Of a stretch of 64,000 bases of DNA, positions 11,452 to 21,898 are shown piece after piece. The notes below the pieces were generated by a model that was not told the origin of the DNA, did not search any database, and saw only the letters and a list, made by a program, of their open reading frames with translations. The position numbers and the translations under genes are program-made. Origin of the DNA: Paragordius varius (Eukaryota; Nematomorpha); contig OZ176060.1 of the NCBI GenBank assembly GCA_964247055.1, positions 496,001-560,000 on the forward strand, read 5' to 3'. How positions within the stretch are numbered: position 1 is the stretch's first letter; each line of letters begins with the position of its first letter.

Positions 11452-11580
11452 CTTTTTATATATTATTTCGGGAAACAAAAAGAGAGAATAAGTTTTTATT
11501 GTCATATAACTTACGGAGGGGCACATAGCCCGCTAATATCCTACCTAGCTGGGTTGTGGGTTTTTAATTATAATTTTGGT
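11452..11580 (-). repeat. S core (inverted)
   Basis: About 125 bp shared by four sites. Read on the minus strand: CCCAGCTAGG, GATATTAGCGGGC, TATGTGCCCCTCCGTAAGTT (this copy slightly rearranged), then AACTTATTCTCTCTTTTTG and a TATA-like ATAATATATAAAAAGG, immediately before an M1 MITE. It is less AT-biased than its surroundings. Function unknown; promoter-like or transposon-end origin are both possible. Confidence 0.65.
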
Positions 11581-11999
11581 GATTAACAAATATTTATTTA
11601 TAGGAAAAAATTTATCTAGGCGATTTCAATACGATCATAGGATATGGTCTTATTTTATATAATTTATAATTATGAATATATATTTTCTTCATAAAAGTTG
11701 GAAAAATGCATATAAACTCCTTATAACAAGGGAATATTTATTTAATTATTAGTAAGTTAAGTTTATGCCAAGAGCTTAAATTTGTAACATTAACCTAAAA
11801 AAATTATGCCATCTAATTAATGGAATAATTTGGTCCTGCTATTATATGAAATATGCTAATTGGCTTTTTATTCATTATATTTCTTGCTTGATTAATATTA
11901 ATGTCACTTTATTATTTTTTAATTAATAATTCAATATAATTGATGAATCTAGGATTCATAACCTTATGATAAAAATAAAATTATTCAACATATCTAATA

Positions 12000-12180
12000 G
12001 GCCTAACAGCAAAAACCAAAACCCTTGATATCTTTTTTAGAAGAACAGACGGTTCCTTTATAAACATCGTAAATATCCAAGTTCAATTTGTTAAAAAGAA
12101 TTTTCTCATAAAGTAAGACGAGCATTAAATCTGTTTATAAAAATTCAATATGAATGTCAAGTCAATTTAATGTATAAATT
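12000..12180 (+). pseudogene. Zinc-finger family remnant G
   Basis: The plus strand reads N-S-K-N-Q-N-P-L then E-E-Q-T-V-P, matching the divergent exon at 61829-61990 and more remotely the G-E-Q-T-E-P-L segment of copies A-E. Near 12140 a Y-E-C-Q-like finger-linker trace is seen. Heavily degraded. Confidence 0.5.
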
Positions 12181-12279
12181 GATTATTTTCTTAAACAAAC
12201 ATTTTATTGAAAAAGGAGGTTATATAGAAGGTTTACACAAAATATTACATCAATCAACTTCATTAATTCAAATGTGAAG

Positions 12280-12540
12280 CAGGGGGGGGGGGGGTCTAAC
12301 ACAAATTGCTTTGTGGGCTACATTTTTAGCTCAAAAATTACGACCAGCTGCATTCGAAACATATATCCAAGCAAAGAATTATTAGTTTTTAATACTTCAA
12401 AAAGAAAACGGGAGGCAACAATTATTTGTTCTTGCTAATTGGATAAATAAACTTATTTAAAAAAATAGTAGGAATATCATCTTAGAATTAGTGAACATGC
12501 TTTTTCAAATTATGAATTCCAAGACTGCTGGCCGCACAGA
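12280..12540 (+). mobile_element. hAT-like MITE, subfamily 2
   Basis: Begins CAGGGGGG (a run of G) then CTAACACAAATTGCTTTGTG and CTACATTTTTAGCTCAAAAA, the degraded equivalent of the element ending at 59982 on the other strand. The right end fades near AATTATGAATTCCAAGACTG. No coding capacity; target duplication not clear. Confidence 0.6.
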
Positions 12541-12575
12541 TCTGAGAACCGCGTTCACCACTACACCATGATAGC
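12515..12575 (-). other. tRNA-like or SINE-head-like patch
   Basis: On the minus strand GCTATCATGGTGTAGTGG and TGAACGCGGTTCTCAGATCT resemble the D-arm/A-box and anticodon arm of a tRNA, and AGTCTTGGAATTC is a weak B-box. Acceptor and T arms do not pair convincingly, so it is a tRNA-derived SINE fragment or a decayed tRNA at best. Confidence 0.3.
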
Positions 12576-13027
12576 TTCTAACAATTCTTTAAAAAATATT
12601 TGATTTCAATAAAAATAATTGACAGATTGTTTCTTATAAATAAAATAAACAATCATTAGAGACATTTAAATCACAGTAATAAAAACAAATATATTTTTGT
12701 ATAAATTTTTTTATTATATTTAATTTAATTATTTATATTATTAGAAACTAACAAATTAAATTAAATTATAGTTTGGTGATTTAAAAATTATTAAGATTTG
12801 TTTAGTTTTTAAAAATAAATCAAATCAATATACTTTAAGTATTGGTTAAAAAATTATTTTTATGGTTAAATTATTTGTATAATAATAACTATAAGTCTAA
12901 AGATTTTGAATTAAAATTAAACATATATTATTAGTTAGAATATAAATTAAAAATATTTATTTTGAAAAATTATTTCATTTAATTATGTTTTAAACCATAA
13001 AATAATTTTAAACAATAAAATAAATAT

Positions 13028-13119
13028 ATGAAACGACAGACGATTTCTTTTTTAACGGTTTTTATTAATTGTCTGCTTTTTTTTATTCGAAAAATTATTC
13101 AAATTTATTTGGAAAATGG
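13028..13119 (+). other. Leader exon of zinc-finger copy B (predicted)
   Basis: Same layout as copy A: ATGAAACGACAGACGATTTC, T-rich loop, TTAATTGTCTGC, then GGAAAATGG directly followed by GTATAT. The conserved TTTTAAACCATAAAA segment lies about 50 bp upstream and may be part of the transcript or promoter. Joined to the acceptor at 14476 it again gives M-D-F-G-D-S. Intron 1356 bp, containing an M1 MITE. Confidence 0.65.
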
Positions 13120-14050
13120 GTATATATTTAATTTATGTAATTTAATATTTTATAATTATTTTAAAATATTAATAATTATTATAAAATATAAATAATTATT
13201 TCATTTTTAATTTTTAATATCCAAATAATTTTTGATTTTAATATTAATATTTTTAAAACTCATATTTCTGAAAATAAAATAATATGTAAAATCTATTAAA
13301 TTAATTGATATATATTTTATGATTTAATTTAATAATAATTATCCTGTTTTAAAATTTTAGAAAAATGAAAATATAGATAATATTTTTATATTTGATAATA
13401 AATTTGTGATTTTTTCTGATTTTTTTATTTTTATAGTATGAGTAAGTTTATATTGCTAGAAAGTATAATTATTGCCATAGAATATGCAGCAAAGAGAATT
13501 ATTATTGGCTAAAAAATATTCTAGAAGTATTAATTACTCATACTGTGGTTGATTATTTTTTGATTAAATTAAATATTAATTATCCTGTTTTTGTTAGCTT
13601 ATTACATAAATTATAAAATTAAAATAGAAGATATTTTACATTATTTTTAGGATTTAAGCATTTTTTAAATTATTTTTTATTATGATATAAATTTTTATCA
13701 ATAATTAATTTAAAATTCATAAAATAAATTTTATAATATCAAACAGTAAAAATTATATTTATAATCTATTCCAACGTTTGAACAATAAATTCATTATTAA
13801 ACAAGTTACCTTAAATATTAAAATTAAGTTTTTATTAAATAAGTAACTGGTAAAATTATATAAATGAATCTATTAATATTTATAATTATACTTGTGTTTT
13901 ATATTTATATTAATTAAAACGACGCAGCTTTTAGAAAAATATTAAATTGTTTAAATTTTTTAAATTTTAATTACTCTCAATATAATATTTTTTCATTAAG
14001 TGTTTTATAATATCAATCCAGCTTTATAAGCGACTTTATGCAACCTTATA

Positions 14051-14301
14051 CATTAAAAATTGAAATTATACGGATAAAACGTAAAATCAAAAAACAACCA
14101 TATTTTTAATTCTTCACTTTTTTGAATATAACTTTATTTAATATTGCAAAGTGTGAAGTAGATATATATATTACAACAATTAATTTGATATATTACTATC
14201 ATTTAACTAGCTTATAGAGGAAAAATTAAGGTTTAAAAAAATATGGTTGTCAAAAATATTTGTCTTTATTACGTTTTGTCCGTATAATTTTAATTTTACT
14301 G
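14051..14301. mobile_element. Tc1/mariner-type MITE (family M1) in the copy B intron
   Basis: 251 bp between TA dinucleotides. Ends CATTAAAAATTGAAATTATA then CGGATAAAACGT, and the complement ending AATTTTACTG. Lies wholly inside the predicted intron of copy B. Confidence 0.85.
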
Positions 14302-14475
14302 TATAAAGTAAAAATAATATTATTTAAGTTTTTAGTAAATTTAATTACAGCTCATATGCAAAGGTATTCATTAATATGAAACTAATGTTTTTTATGATTT
14401 AAATCATTTTTAGGGTATGTCTCGTTTCGTCATTTATCAATTATTTTTATATTACATTTCTAACAATGTTTTTAG

Positions 14476-15232
14476 ATTTTGGTGATTCGACTTACAAACT
14501 TTGGTGTGATCTCGATACTAAGCTTTATAAAGTAGAACTCAAAAATCAACAAGAAACGTATATTGATGATCCATCTAAACCGACATCATTTGTCAATTTA
14601 TTGGAAAATGAAGATTTTACAAACGATGATTTACGAAGAATTCTGAACGCTTCTTTCCATAACCTTTGCTATTTAAGGGAACATAAAAGCGAAATTACTC
14701 AACAAAATAATATGATGAAAAAAAGAATTTTACCAAAACCAACAAAGATACCCTAATTATTGATTTGGCAGGAGAACAGACAGAACCTTTAGATCTTTCT
14801 CTAAAAAGGTCACCAAAATATGTAAAAGATATAAGCTCGGTATCTTCAAATGTTGATTTTAATGGCATAAGCTTGAATGATATTAACAATTTATTTAATG
14901 ATAACATTAATAATAATGTAAAGCCTATTGAATATTTAAATTCTACAAAATTGGGTAATAATTTTCGATGTATTCAATGTGCTAAGATTTATAAGGATAA
15001 AAGCGGCTTGACCAATCATATTCATTTGGTTCATGAACAAATTAAATATTTGTGTAAAATTTGTTCAAAAATGTTTTCTAACAAAGGCAATCTTGGAAGG
15101 CACATAAATTCAGTTCACGAGAAAATTAAACATGAATGTCCGATTTGTAATAAGAAATATGCCAAAAAAGGCTATCTTGCAAAACACATTGTATCCGTAC
15201 ATAAATTAATCGATGGGTGTAGTACTAATTAG
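14476..15232 (+). pseudogene. C2H2 zinc-finger gene, exon 2, copy B (one frameshift)
   Basis: This is the best preserved copy. After TTTTTAG the frame reads D-F-G-D-S-T-Y-K-L-W-C-D-L-D...L-E-N-E-D-F-T-N-D-D-L-R-R-I-L-N-A-S-F-H-N-L, the conserved N-terminal domain, to 14756. A frame change around 14710-14740 separates this from G-E-Q-T-E-P-L-D-L-S-L-K-R-S-P-K, an Asn-rich linker and three fingers of C-x2-C-x12-H-x4-H spacing at 14968-15200. The stop at 15230 follows a short non-finger tail (L-I-D-G-C-S-T-N) instead of the usual H-I-K-N-V-H end. PLDLSLK fits the PxDLS motif by which repressors recruit CtBP; that role is inference. If the single indel is a consensus error this copy would be intact. 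Confidence 0.85.
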
Positions 15233-16604
15233 ACTCATAAACGCATTTTTACCCGGTAATAAAATTCATTCGTAAAAACACATATGAATTTAATATATTA
15301 ATATATATAACATATCACATAAATATAATGTTGTTTTTAATTTATCATTTTTGCAAATAATTGAGATTAAATTTATGAGACATTTTCCTATATGCATTTT
15401 TGTTAATAAAATATTTGACAAGCTATCTGTACTGGACTTTTTTGTAGATAGAAAATAATGATATTTATAGGATAAAATTTTTTAAAAATATATATCCTCA
15501 GAAATTTGATATTAGAGTGTTCAAGTTTATTTTAAGTGAGTTAGCCGATTTTTGAGATGGAATTTCGAGTCCCACACTAAATAAAAATTTTATTAAAATA
15601 TTGTTTTGTTATAAGTAGTTATGATATAATTTCCTGATATTTTTAGAAATAAACCGTTTAGCCTTATTAAAAAAACTATCAACATAATGTGCGCGTATTT
15701 TACAATACTCAGATATTGAACGGTTACTAAACCCTCTTAAATCAGTCGTGAAGATCAAAAGCAAAAGCCCTATGATATTCCTGATATTTTTCCTATCGAA
15801 TAATATTCTTTATATATTTCAATTTTATAATTTAAGGAAGAAGCCTTTAGGAAGAGAATATAAATTAATTGTATTAGCACGCTGATAAAAAATATAACGC
15901 TGAGTTTTTTGAGAAAAATTTGACTTTATTTGGTCCTTCAAGTCGAATTCACGACAACAAGTAGTCTACGAGCAGTATTATATGTGTTATTAATTATCCA
16001 AGTTTGTTAAAAATTTTTATATTTATAATAATAAAAATTGTAGTATTTTATATTTTTGTACTATGCAAATATTATAACCATTAGTTTACTCGAATAATTT
16101 TGCATGTATTATTGCTAATCATATTTATTTAGTAAATTACCATCATCGAAATTTTGTTTAAAACCTATATACTAAGTGCATGATCATTTTCGAATATATT
16201 TTATTATAGCAGATAAATCTAAAAAGTCAACTATTTATAAAGTATTCTGATAAGTATATGCCATCTTTTTAATGTTTATATTAAATATATATTTAATTAG
16301 TTTAAAGATAGTTCATTAGGAATGTATAAAAAGTTATGTTACAATGTTGACTCACCATATTTTATTGTGTAATTCATTTAAATGCTAGAATTCGCATATA
16401 AAGTCGCAAAAATAATTTAAATTTATATGCATTCGATTATTTTTATATAAATTACATTTTATATTATGCGAAATTCTCTCAATTATTCTATATTTTACCA
16501 TCCTAAAAATTATAAACATTTTTAGGAGACAGAAATATATAGACTTCGGTGTTTTGTCCATATTTGGGTATCAATAGCAACATAAAGGGAATTCTTCCAT
16601 GATT
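15233..16604. other. Flank of copy B and intergenic AT-rich DNA
   Basis: No gene is recognised. CTGTACTGGACTTTTTTGTA near 15426 corresponds to the conserved 3' flank of the other copies. From about 16250 the sequence is a direct relative of 44400 onward. Confidence 0.45.
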
Positions 16605-16843
16605 CAGTAAAAATCAAACTTATACGGCAAAAAACGTAAAAATATAAAGAATTATTTGAAAGATATCCATTTTATAAACATTTTTGGCATAAAAATTGTA
16701 TTGTTACAATTGTGAAATATGTAATTGTGTTAGATATTTGATACTTTGCAATATTAACCAATCATATATTAAAAATATAAAATTAAAAGTACTTAAAAAA
16801 AAATAATTGACTTTATTTTACGTTTTGCTGTATATCAATTAAC
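16605..16843. mobile_element. Tc1/mariner-type MITE (family M1)
   Basis: Left end CAGTAAAAATCAAACTTATA; right end TTACGTTTTGCTGTATATCA, truncated. No coding capacity. Confidence 0.65.
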
Positions 16844-17471
16844 ACTTTAAGAAATAAATTAACTGCTTTGAAATTATATAATTTCAATAAAACAAAGATA
16901 GTAGTGAATAAAAATAACTCTTTTTCATTATAAATTCATAACTAATAGGCGCGGCACATAATTCTATTGAAATAAACAAAAGATAAACAAAAAATTTACA
17001 TTTCCGACACATATATATAGGACCATAAATTTTATAATTATAATTAAACAATTATAATATTTTCTTAATGTATTTTCCTTTTTCAATCAATACCATTATT
17101 TACTTACTATTTAATTCTTTTTATATTAAGTGTAATTTTGAGGACTTTATACCAACGAAGATTAAATAAGCTTACTTATATTTGTATTAGATTAATGGCT
17201 ATATATAACATATTTTTTTGAATAATATGAGAGCGAAAATAATCCGACTAAGCATATTAATATTATAAATATCTTTGTATATAAATGATGATTAAAAAAT
17301 AAATTTTATAAATTATTTGCCATCTATTAATGAAATCGGATAAATTAATTTAACATGGATGGAAAATATATTAGATTAGAATCTTTCGTTTATTAGCAGC
17401 CAACTAAAGCGAAGACTTAAGCGCTTTCATTAAAGGAATATATTAATTAATTGCTGATTAATTTCAAAAAC

Positions 17472-17707
17472 ATAGTAAAAATTGAATTATATATACAAAA
17501 TGTAGGATAAATATTTTTATAAATCATATTTTTTAAATCTCAATTTTGATATTAAGTTTTGTTAATCATAAATACTTGATTGATATGCCTTACCTATTTC
17601 ATAGGGCAATTTCAAATTAGTTTTATTTCAAAACAGGTTTAAAAAGTACAGCGGTCTTATAAATACATCACTTTACTCTTTCATTTTGCCCGTATATCGC
17701 TTTTATA
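17472..17707. mobile_element. Tc1/mariner-type MITE (family M1)
   Basis: Degraded ends AGTAAAAATTGAATTATATA and CATTTTGCCCGTATATCGCT. Mirror counterpart of 23735-23965 in palindrome P1. Confidence 0.6.
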
Positions 17708-17959
17708 TGAGACATTATTATTGGTTGGATTAAATGGGTATAATTTGTATTTTATTCCTATTTCTAAGTTTTTGTTTATATAAAATAAATATTTAGTAAT
17801 ATTATTAGTTTTATAATAGTTTAAGTCATTTGATTTACAACTTTATTATGTTATCCTTAATAGTAAAAAAAATTTAAATATATTCGCCAAAATAATTTCT
17901 TAATTAATTTATTTGATTAATTTGTATAGTTTTATGTAAATAATATATAGTTTTAGTTT

Positions 17960-18165
17960 CTTGCTTAACGGCTTTAAACCGAATAAAACGTACACTTCTG
18001 AAAAGTTAAAGCTATTCACATTGAAAAGGCGTGCCAATCAAACAGTAGAGCCTATTTGTTATATAAAAAAACTCAGAGTATATACAGTACCCATGTTGAC
18101 AATTGACATTATATTTTGGCCGATTGGCAATACTAAAGTGAGTAAAAAATAAAAAACGGTTGGAA
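17960..18165. repeat. K block repeat
   Basis: A short conserved block found five times (also 23225-23470, 45640-45835, 49640-49870, 56690-56845). It shows GAGCCTATTTGTTATATA, a GTATATACAGTACCCA-type stretch, TTGGCCAATTGGCAATAC-type and GTGAGTAAAAAACAACAAAC-type stretches. It may be a further eroded MITE; no protein is conserved. Confidence 0.6.
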
Positions 18166-18280
18166 ATGAAGGTTTTACCTATTTTTATAACATATAATTT
18201 GTATATTATTTATAGACGAAATTTGTTTTATATCATATGCTACGGTATTGCTAAATGTTCAACAATATAGTGACAACTGT

Positions 18281-18534
18281 ATAGTAATAATCGATATTAT
18301 ACGAACAAAACGTAAAATATAAAGACAATTTTTTTTTCAAAAGACAAACCAAAAATTTAATTTAATTTATAAAAATCATTTAATTAGAATTGTAAACATA
18401 ATTTATTGGGTCACTAATTAATGATCTGTAACAATCAGTCAATTAAGAAAATCAAGAAAGTTATGGTTATCTGTAAGAAAAAATATTTCTCTTTATATTT
18501 TTACCTTTAGTCCGTAAAATTTCGATTTTTACTG
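18281..18534. mobile_element. Tc1/mariner-type MITE (family M1)
   Basis: Ends AGTAATAATCGATATTATAC then GAACAAAACGT, and the complement ending TTTCGATTTTTACTG. Lies just downstream of copy D. Confidence 0.8.
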
Positions 18535-18711
18535 CAAATCATTTATTATCTACAAAGTAAAACTCCACAAAAGACCGGTCAAAAAGAATTCCAAATATTT
18601 TACTAACGATGCTTATCCAAAACGTCTTTATAAAATAATATGAAACTCAACATCTTTTATTTGAGAAATGGATATTTGAATAAAATTATATTTGATGCTA
18701 CATTTAATATA

Positions 18712-19616
18712 TTATATATGTTGAATTACGTGTTCAATTATGTACATTTTAATATGCTTGGTGAGATTGCCTTTTCCAGTATATTTAACGCAAATCGGAC
18801 ATTCATGTTTAATTTTCCTGTGAACACTCTGAATGTGTGTTGCAAGATTGCCTTTTTGAGAAAAATTAATTTTACAAATCGGACATTCATGTTTAATTTT
18901 CTCATGAATTAAATAAATGTGTTTAGCAAGAGAGCTTTTGTCAGAAAACAACTTTGAACAAATTTTGCACGGATATTTAATTTGTTCATGTACAGATTTA
19001 ACATGTGTGGCAAGATGGCTTTTGTTAGAAAACATCTTACGACAAATTTTGCACGGATATTTCACTTGTTCATGGACAGAACGAATATGTTGGGTCAAGC
19101 CTATTTTATATATATATATCTTATCACAATGAATACATAGATAATTGTTGGCCAATTTTGAAAAGTTTAAAGATCCAATAGATTTTGTTTTGTTATTAGC
19201 ATCAAATAGCTTTTACTATTCAAGCTTATGTTACTGGCATTGTTTGAACATACCGAGCTTATATATTTTACATTATTTGGTGATTTTTTCAGAGAAAGAT
19301 CTAAAGGTTCTGTCTGTTCCTAAATCAATAACTAGGGTATCTGTGTTGGTTTTGGTATCATTTTTATTTTCATAGTCTAAATTATTATTTTGTTGACTAT
19401 TTTCGCTTTTATGTTCCCCTAAATAACAAATATGGAAAGAAGCGTTCAGAATTCTTCGTAAATCATCGTTTGTAAAGTCTTCATTTTCCAATAAATTAAT
19501 AAATAAGTCCGGTTTAGATGGATCATTAATATACGTTTCTTATTGATTTTTGAGTTCTACTTTATAAAGTTTGGTATCGAGATCACACCAAAGTTTGTAA
19601 GTCTAGTCGCCGAAAT
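18712..19616 (-). pseudogene. C2H2 zinc-finger gene, exon 2, copy D (damaged)
   Basis: Starts after a TTTGTTTAG acceptor. The N-terminal domain has two nonsense codons (the sixth codon, F-G-D-stop-T-Y-K, and the second Gln of N-Q-Q). N-L-D-Y-E-N-K-N-D-T-K-T-N continues in frame, but a 5-base loss turns the PLDLSL region into D-R-T-F-R-S-F. From 19155 an intact 147-codon frame holds four perfect fingers: C-I-H-C, C-K-I-C, C-K-I-C and C-P-I-C, linked by H-E-Q-V-K-Y-P or H-E-K-I-K-H-E. A fifth follows (C-P-I-C-V-K-Y-T), whose last His region is shifted by one lost base, giving an extended tail. No leader exon lies upstream on this strand. It is a mirror of copy C in palindrome P1. Confidence 0.85.
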
Positions 19617-20720
19617 CTAAACAAATTTCTTAGAAATGTAATTTAATAATTATCAATAATTAAACAATAAATCTTCACAGTCCAAGAAATGACTTAAAAA
19701 TCAGTTGTAATAGATTTATTATTGTAACTATAAAAATTATAAAACTTGGCAAACATTAAACAATACCGTAATGATAAAAACCAAATAATAATGTTAAAGC
19801 ATTAAGAAAAATATTTTTTTATAGAAGAAAACCATAGTTTATTAAACTTAGACTTTTCTACACAAACCATTATATTATATATGATATCTAAAATTGATTA
19901 TATTAACAATTATATCTTTATGGCATATTTTGCTAAAAAAACATGTGTGTTCCAAAAAAATATAAAGGGCTGTCAAAAAATATATTTAAGTTTTTTCCCC
20001 TTATAGCTGTACATATTTGGATTTTATTGAAATTAGATTTAGTTTCAAATTTCTAAATTAAATAAAAATTATCTAATATAAATGTAAGGTTGCCTAACGC
20101 GAATTCGTAAAAGATTTTTATTAAAACAATGTACCCAAAAAACGACAATCTTATAACGAAAGATTAATTGAGATTTTGGAATCAAAAATTGAATTATTTT
20201 TCAAGTTAATTTAATTAAATTAAAATATGCAAAATAAAATTAAAGTATATTTATTATTATTATAATTATTATATTATATAATATATTTTCAGTTCTTTGT
20301 CTAATAAATCGTTATGAATATTAATATACAGGCTGATGTTATATATTTTTACATTAAAATAGATTTTGAATTTCATTTTTACGATTTAAATATATATATG
20401 TTTTCAAAATGAATATTAATAATTGACAATAATCATTCAAAATTAAAAATTATATTAAAAATACAAAATAAAATTTCTAATCCCAATTTTGGTTTATATA
20501 TAAATAAACTATAGTAAAGAATAATTTTAAAATGATAATTAACATTTATTTAAATTACAAAAAAAATTCCATTAAATTAATTTATTACAAATTATTTCTA
20601 AAATTAAAATTTTTCATAAAAATTATTAGATAAATAAAATTAAATATATAATTTAAATAAATTAAAGATATAATATTTTTAAACCATAAAAATTTAAAAA
20701 AACTTTGATTTAAATATAAA

Positions 20721-20811
20721 ATGAAAGGACAGACGATTTTATTTTTAACGGTTTTTTTTAATTGTCTGCTTTTTATTTATTCGATAAAAATTCAAATTAT
20801 TTCGAAAATGG
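20721..20811 (+). other. Leader exon of zinc-finger copy C (predicted)
   Basis: ATGAAAGGACAGACGATTTT, loop, TTAATTGTCTGC, then TTTCGAAAATGG followed by GTATGG. It sits in the short spacer of palindrome P1, so only the rightward copy keeps a leader. In this copy the upstream ATG happens to stay open and in frame with the M-D-F start; in the others it does not, so it is probably not translated as a leader peptide in general. Intron 1087 bp. Confidence 0.65.
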
Positions 20812-21898
20812 GTATGGTATTTTATTAAAATTTGTAATTTTAATTATTTTAAAATATTTACATATAAATTAATTTTATTAACTTTAATACTATTATTTAT
20901 AACTCTAATTTTAAGAAATAATAGGTAAATTAATTTAATTAAATTGTTTAATTTATGGAATATTTTTTTGTAATTTAATATTCATTATCTTGTTTTAAAA
21001 TTATTCTTAACTATAGTTTATATATATAAACAAATAGATAATATTTTTGGTATATTGTAAATTTTGAATTTTATTTTGTAATTTATAAAATAAATTTTAA
21101 TTTTGAATGATTATCGTTATCAAATTTTAATATTTATAAAATAAAATTTTATGATTATTAAATATATACATTTAAATCGTAAAAACGAAATTCAAAATCT
21201 ATTTTAATGTAACAATATATAACATCAGCCTGTATATTAATATTCATAACATATTGGACAAAGAACTGAAAATATTTAAAATAAAATATTATTATAATAG
21301 TAATAAATATACTTTAATTTTATTTTGCATATTTTAATTTAATTAAATTAACTTGAAAAATAATTTATTTTTTAATTTCAAAATCTCAATTAATCTTTCC
21401 TTATAATAGCTTTGCTTTTTTAATGACTTTTGTTTCAATTAAAATATTTTACTAATCCACGACTTTATGCAAAATAGATAATATTATTTTAATTAGTCAA
21501 TTTGACATTAAATATTCCAATAAACCTAAATTACGCAAAAAACTAAAATATGTTTTTGAGAGCCATAAATATTTATATATAATCATGGATTTGATTTGCA
21601 ATATAGATCATAACTAAATGTTATTATAATCGATTCTAGATATCGCATGCAATATAATAGCTTATGTTGAAAAGTTTTAGTTTTATAAACTATGGTTTTC
21701 TTTAAATATTTTTGTTTATGCTTTTACATTTTTATACTTTGGTTCTTATCATGTCTGTATTGATTATTAGCAAAGTTTGTAATTTATATAGTTACAATAA
21801 TAAACCACTGAGTTTTAAGTTCTTGGACTTGTGAAGATTTATTGTTTCATTATTGATAAGTTGGCTTTTTAAATTACATTTCTAACAAATTTTTCTAG

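Larger units (their letters stand above)
10884..12180 (-). repeat. S block, inverted copy, inner part
   Basis: Reverse-complement match to 47260-48430 and 61890-63080. It contains, read on the minus strand, the S core (11580-11452), two Tc1/mariner-type MITEs side by side, and a distal piece near 12000-12060 corresponding to the divergent exon at 61829-61990. Together with 3640-4706 this is one S block split by the Harbinger. Confidence 0.8.
16250..18540. repeat. Flank block T, direct copy of about 44400-46350
   Basis: Landmarks shared in the same order with 44400-46350 are GCCATCTTTTTAATGTTTA, AAAAAGTTATGTTA, GCGCGGCACATAATTCTATT, the K block and an M1 MITE. It is also the left outer part of the palindrome with 20970-24200. 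No conserved open frame. Confidence 0.7.
17200..20560. repeat. Palindrome P1, left arm
   Basis: Inverted match to 20970-24200. It includes an M1 MITE, the K block, copy D exon 2 and its intron. Clear paired landmarks: GGCTGATGTTATATATTTTT at 20332 against AACATCAGCCTGTATATTAA near 21222; copy D against copy C; K block 17960-18165 against 23225-23470. The arms have diverged with many indels. Confidence 0.8.

Noticed and set aside
12280-12296. Poly-G tract as a telomeric or G-quadruplex repeat
   Set aside because: It is the expanded terminal G run of a hAT-like MITE, whose relative at 59982 has only six.
13028-13195. A conserved secreted peptide starting M-K-R-Q-T-I-S-F in the leader
   Set aside because: The frame closes after 8-13 codons in several copies and runs in different frames in others; only the nucleotide stem and the final ATGG are constant, so it is treated as a leader with a variable upstream frame.
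18640-18912. 90-codon plus-strand open frame
   Set aside because: It is antisense to the fingers of copy D; the minus strand carries the clear C2H2 pattern.
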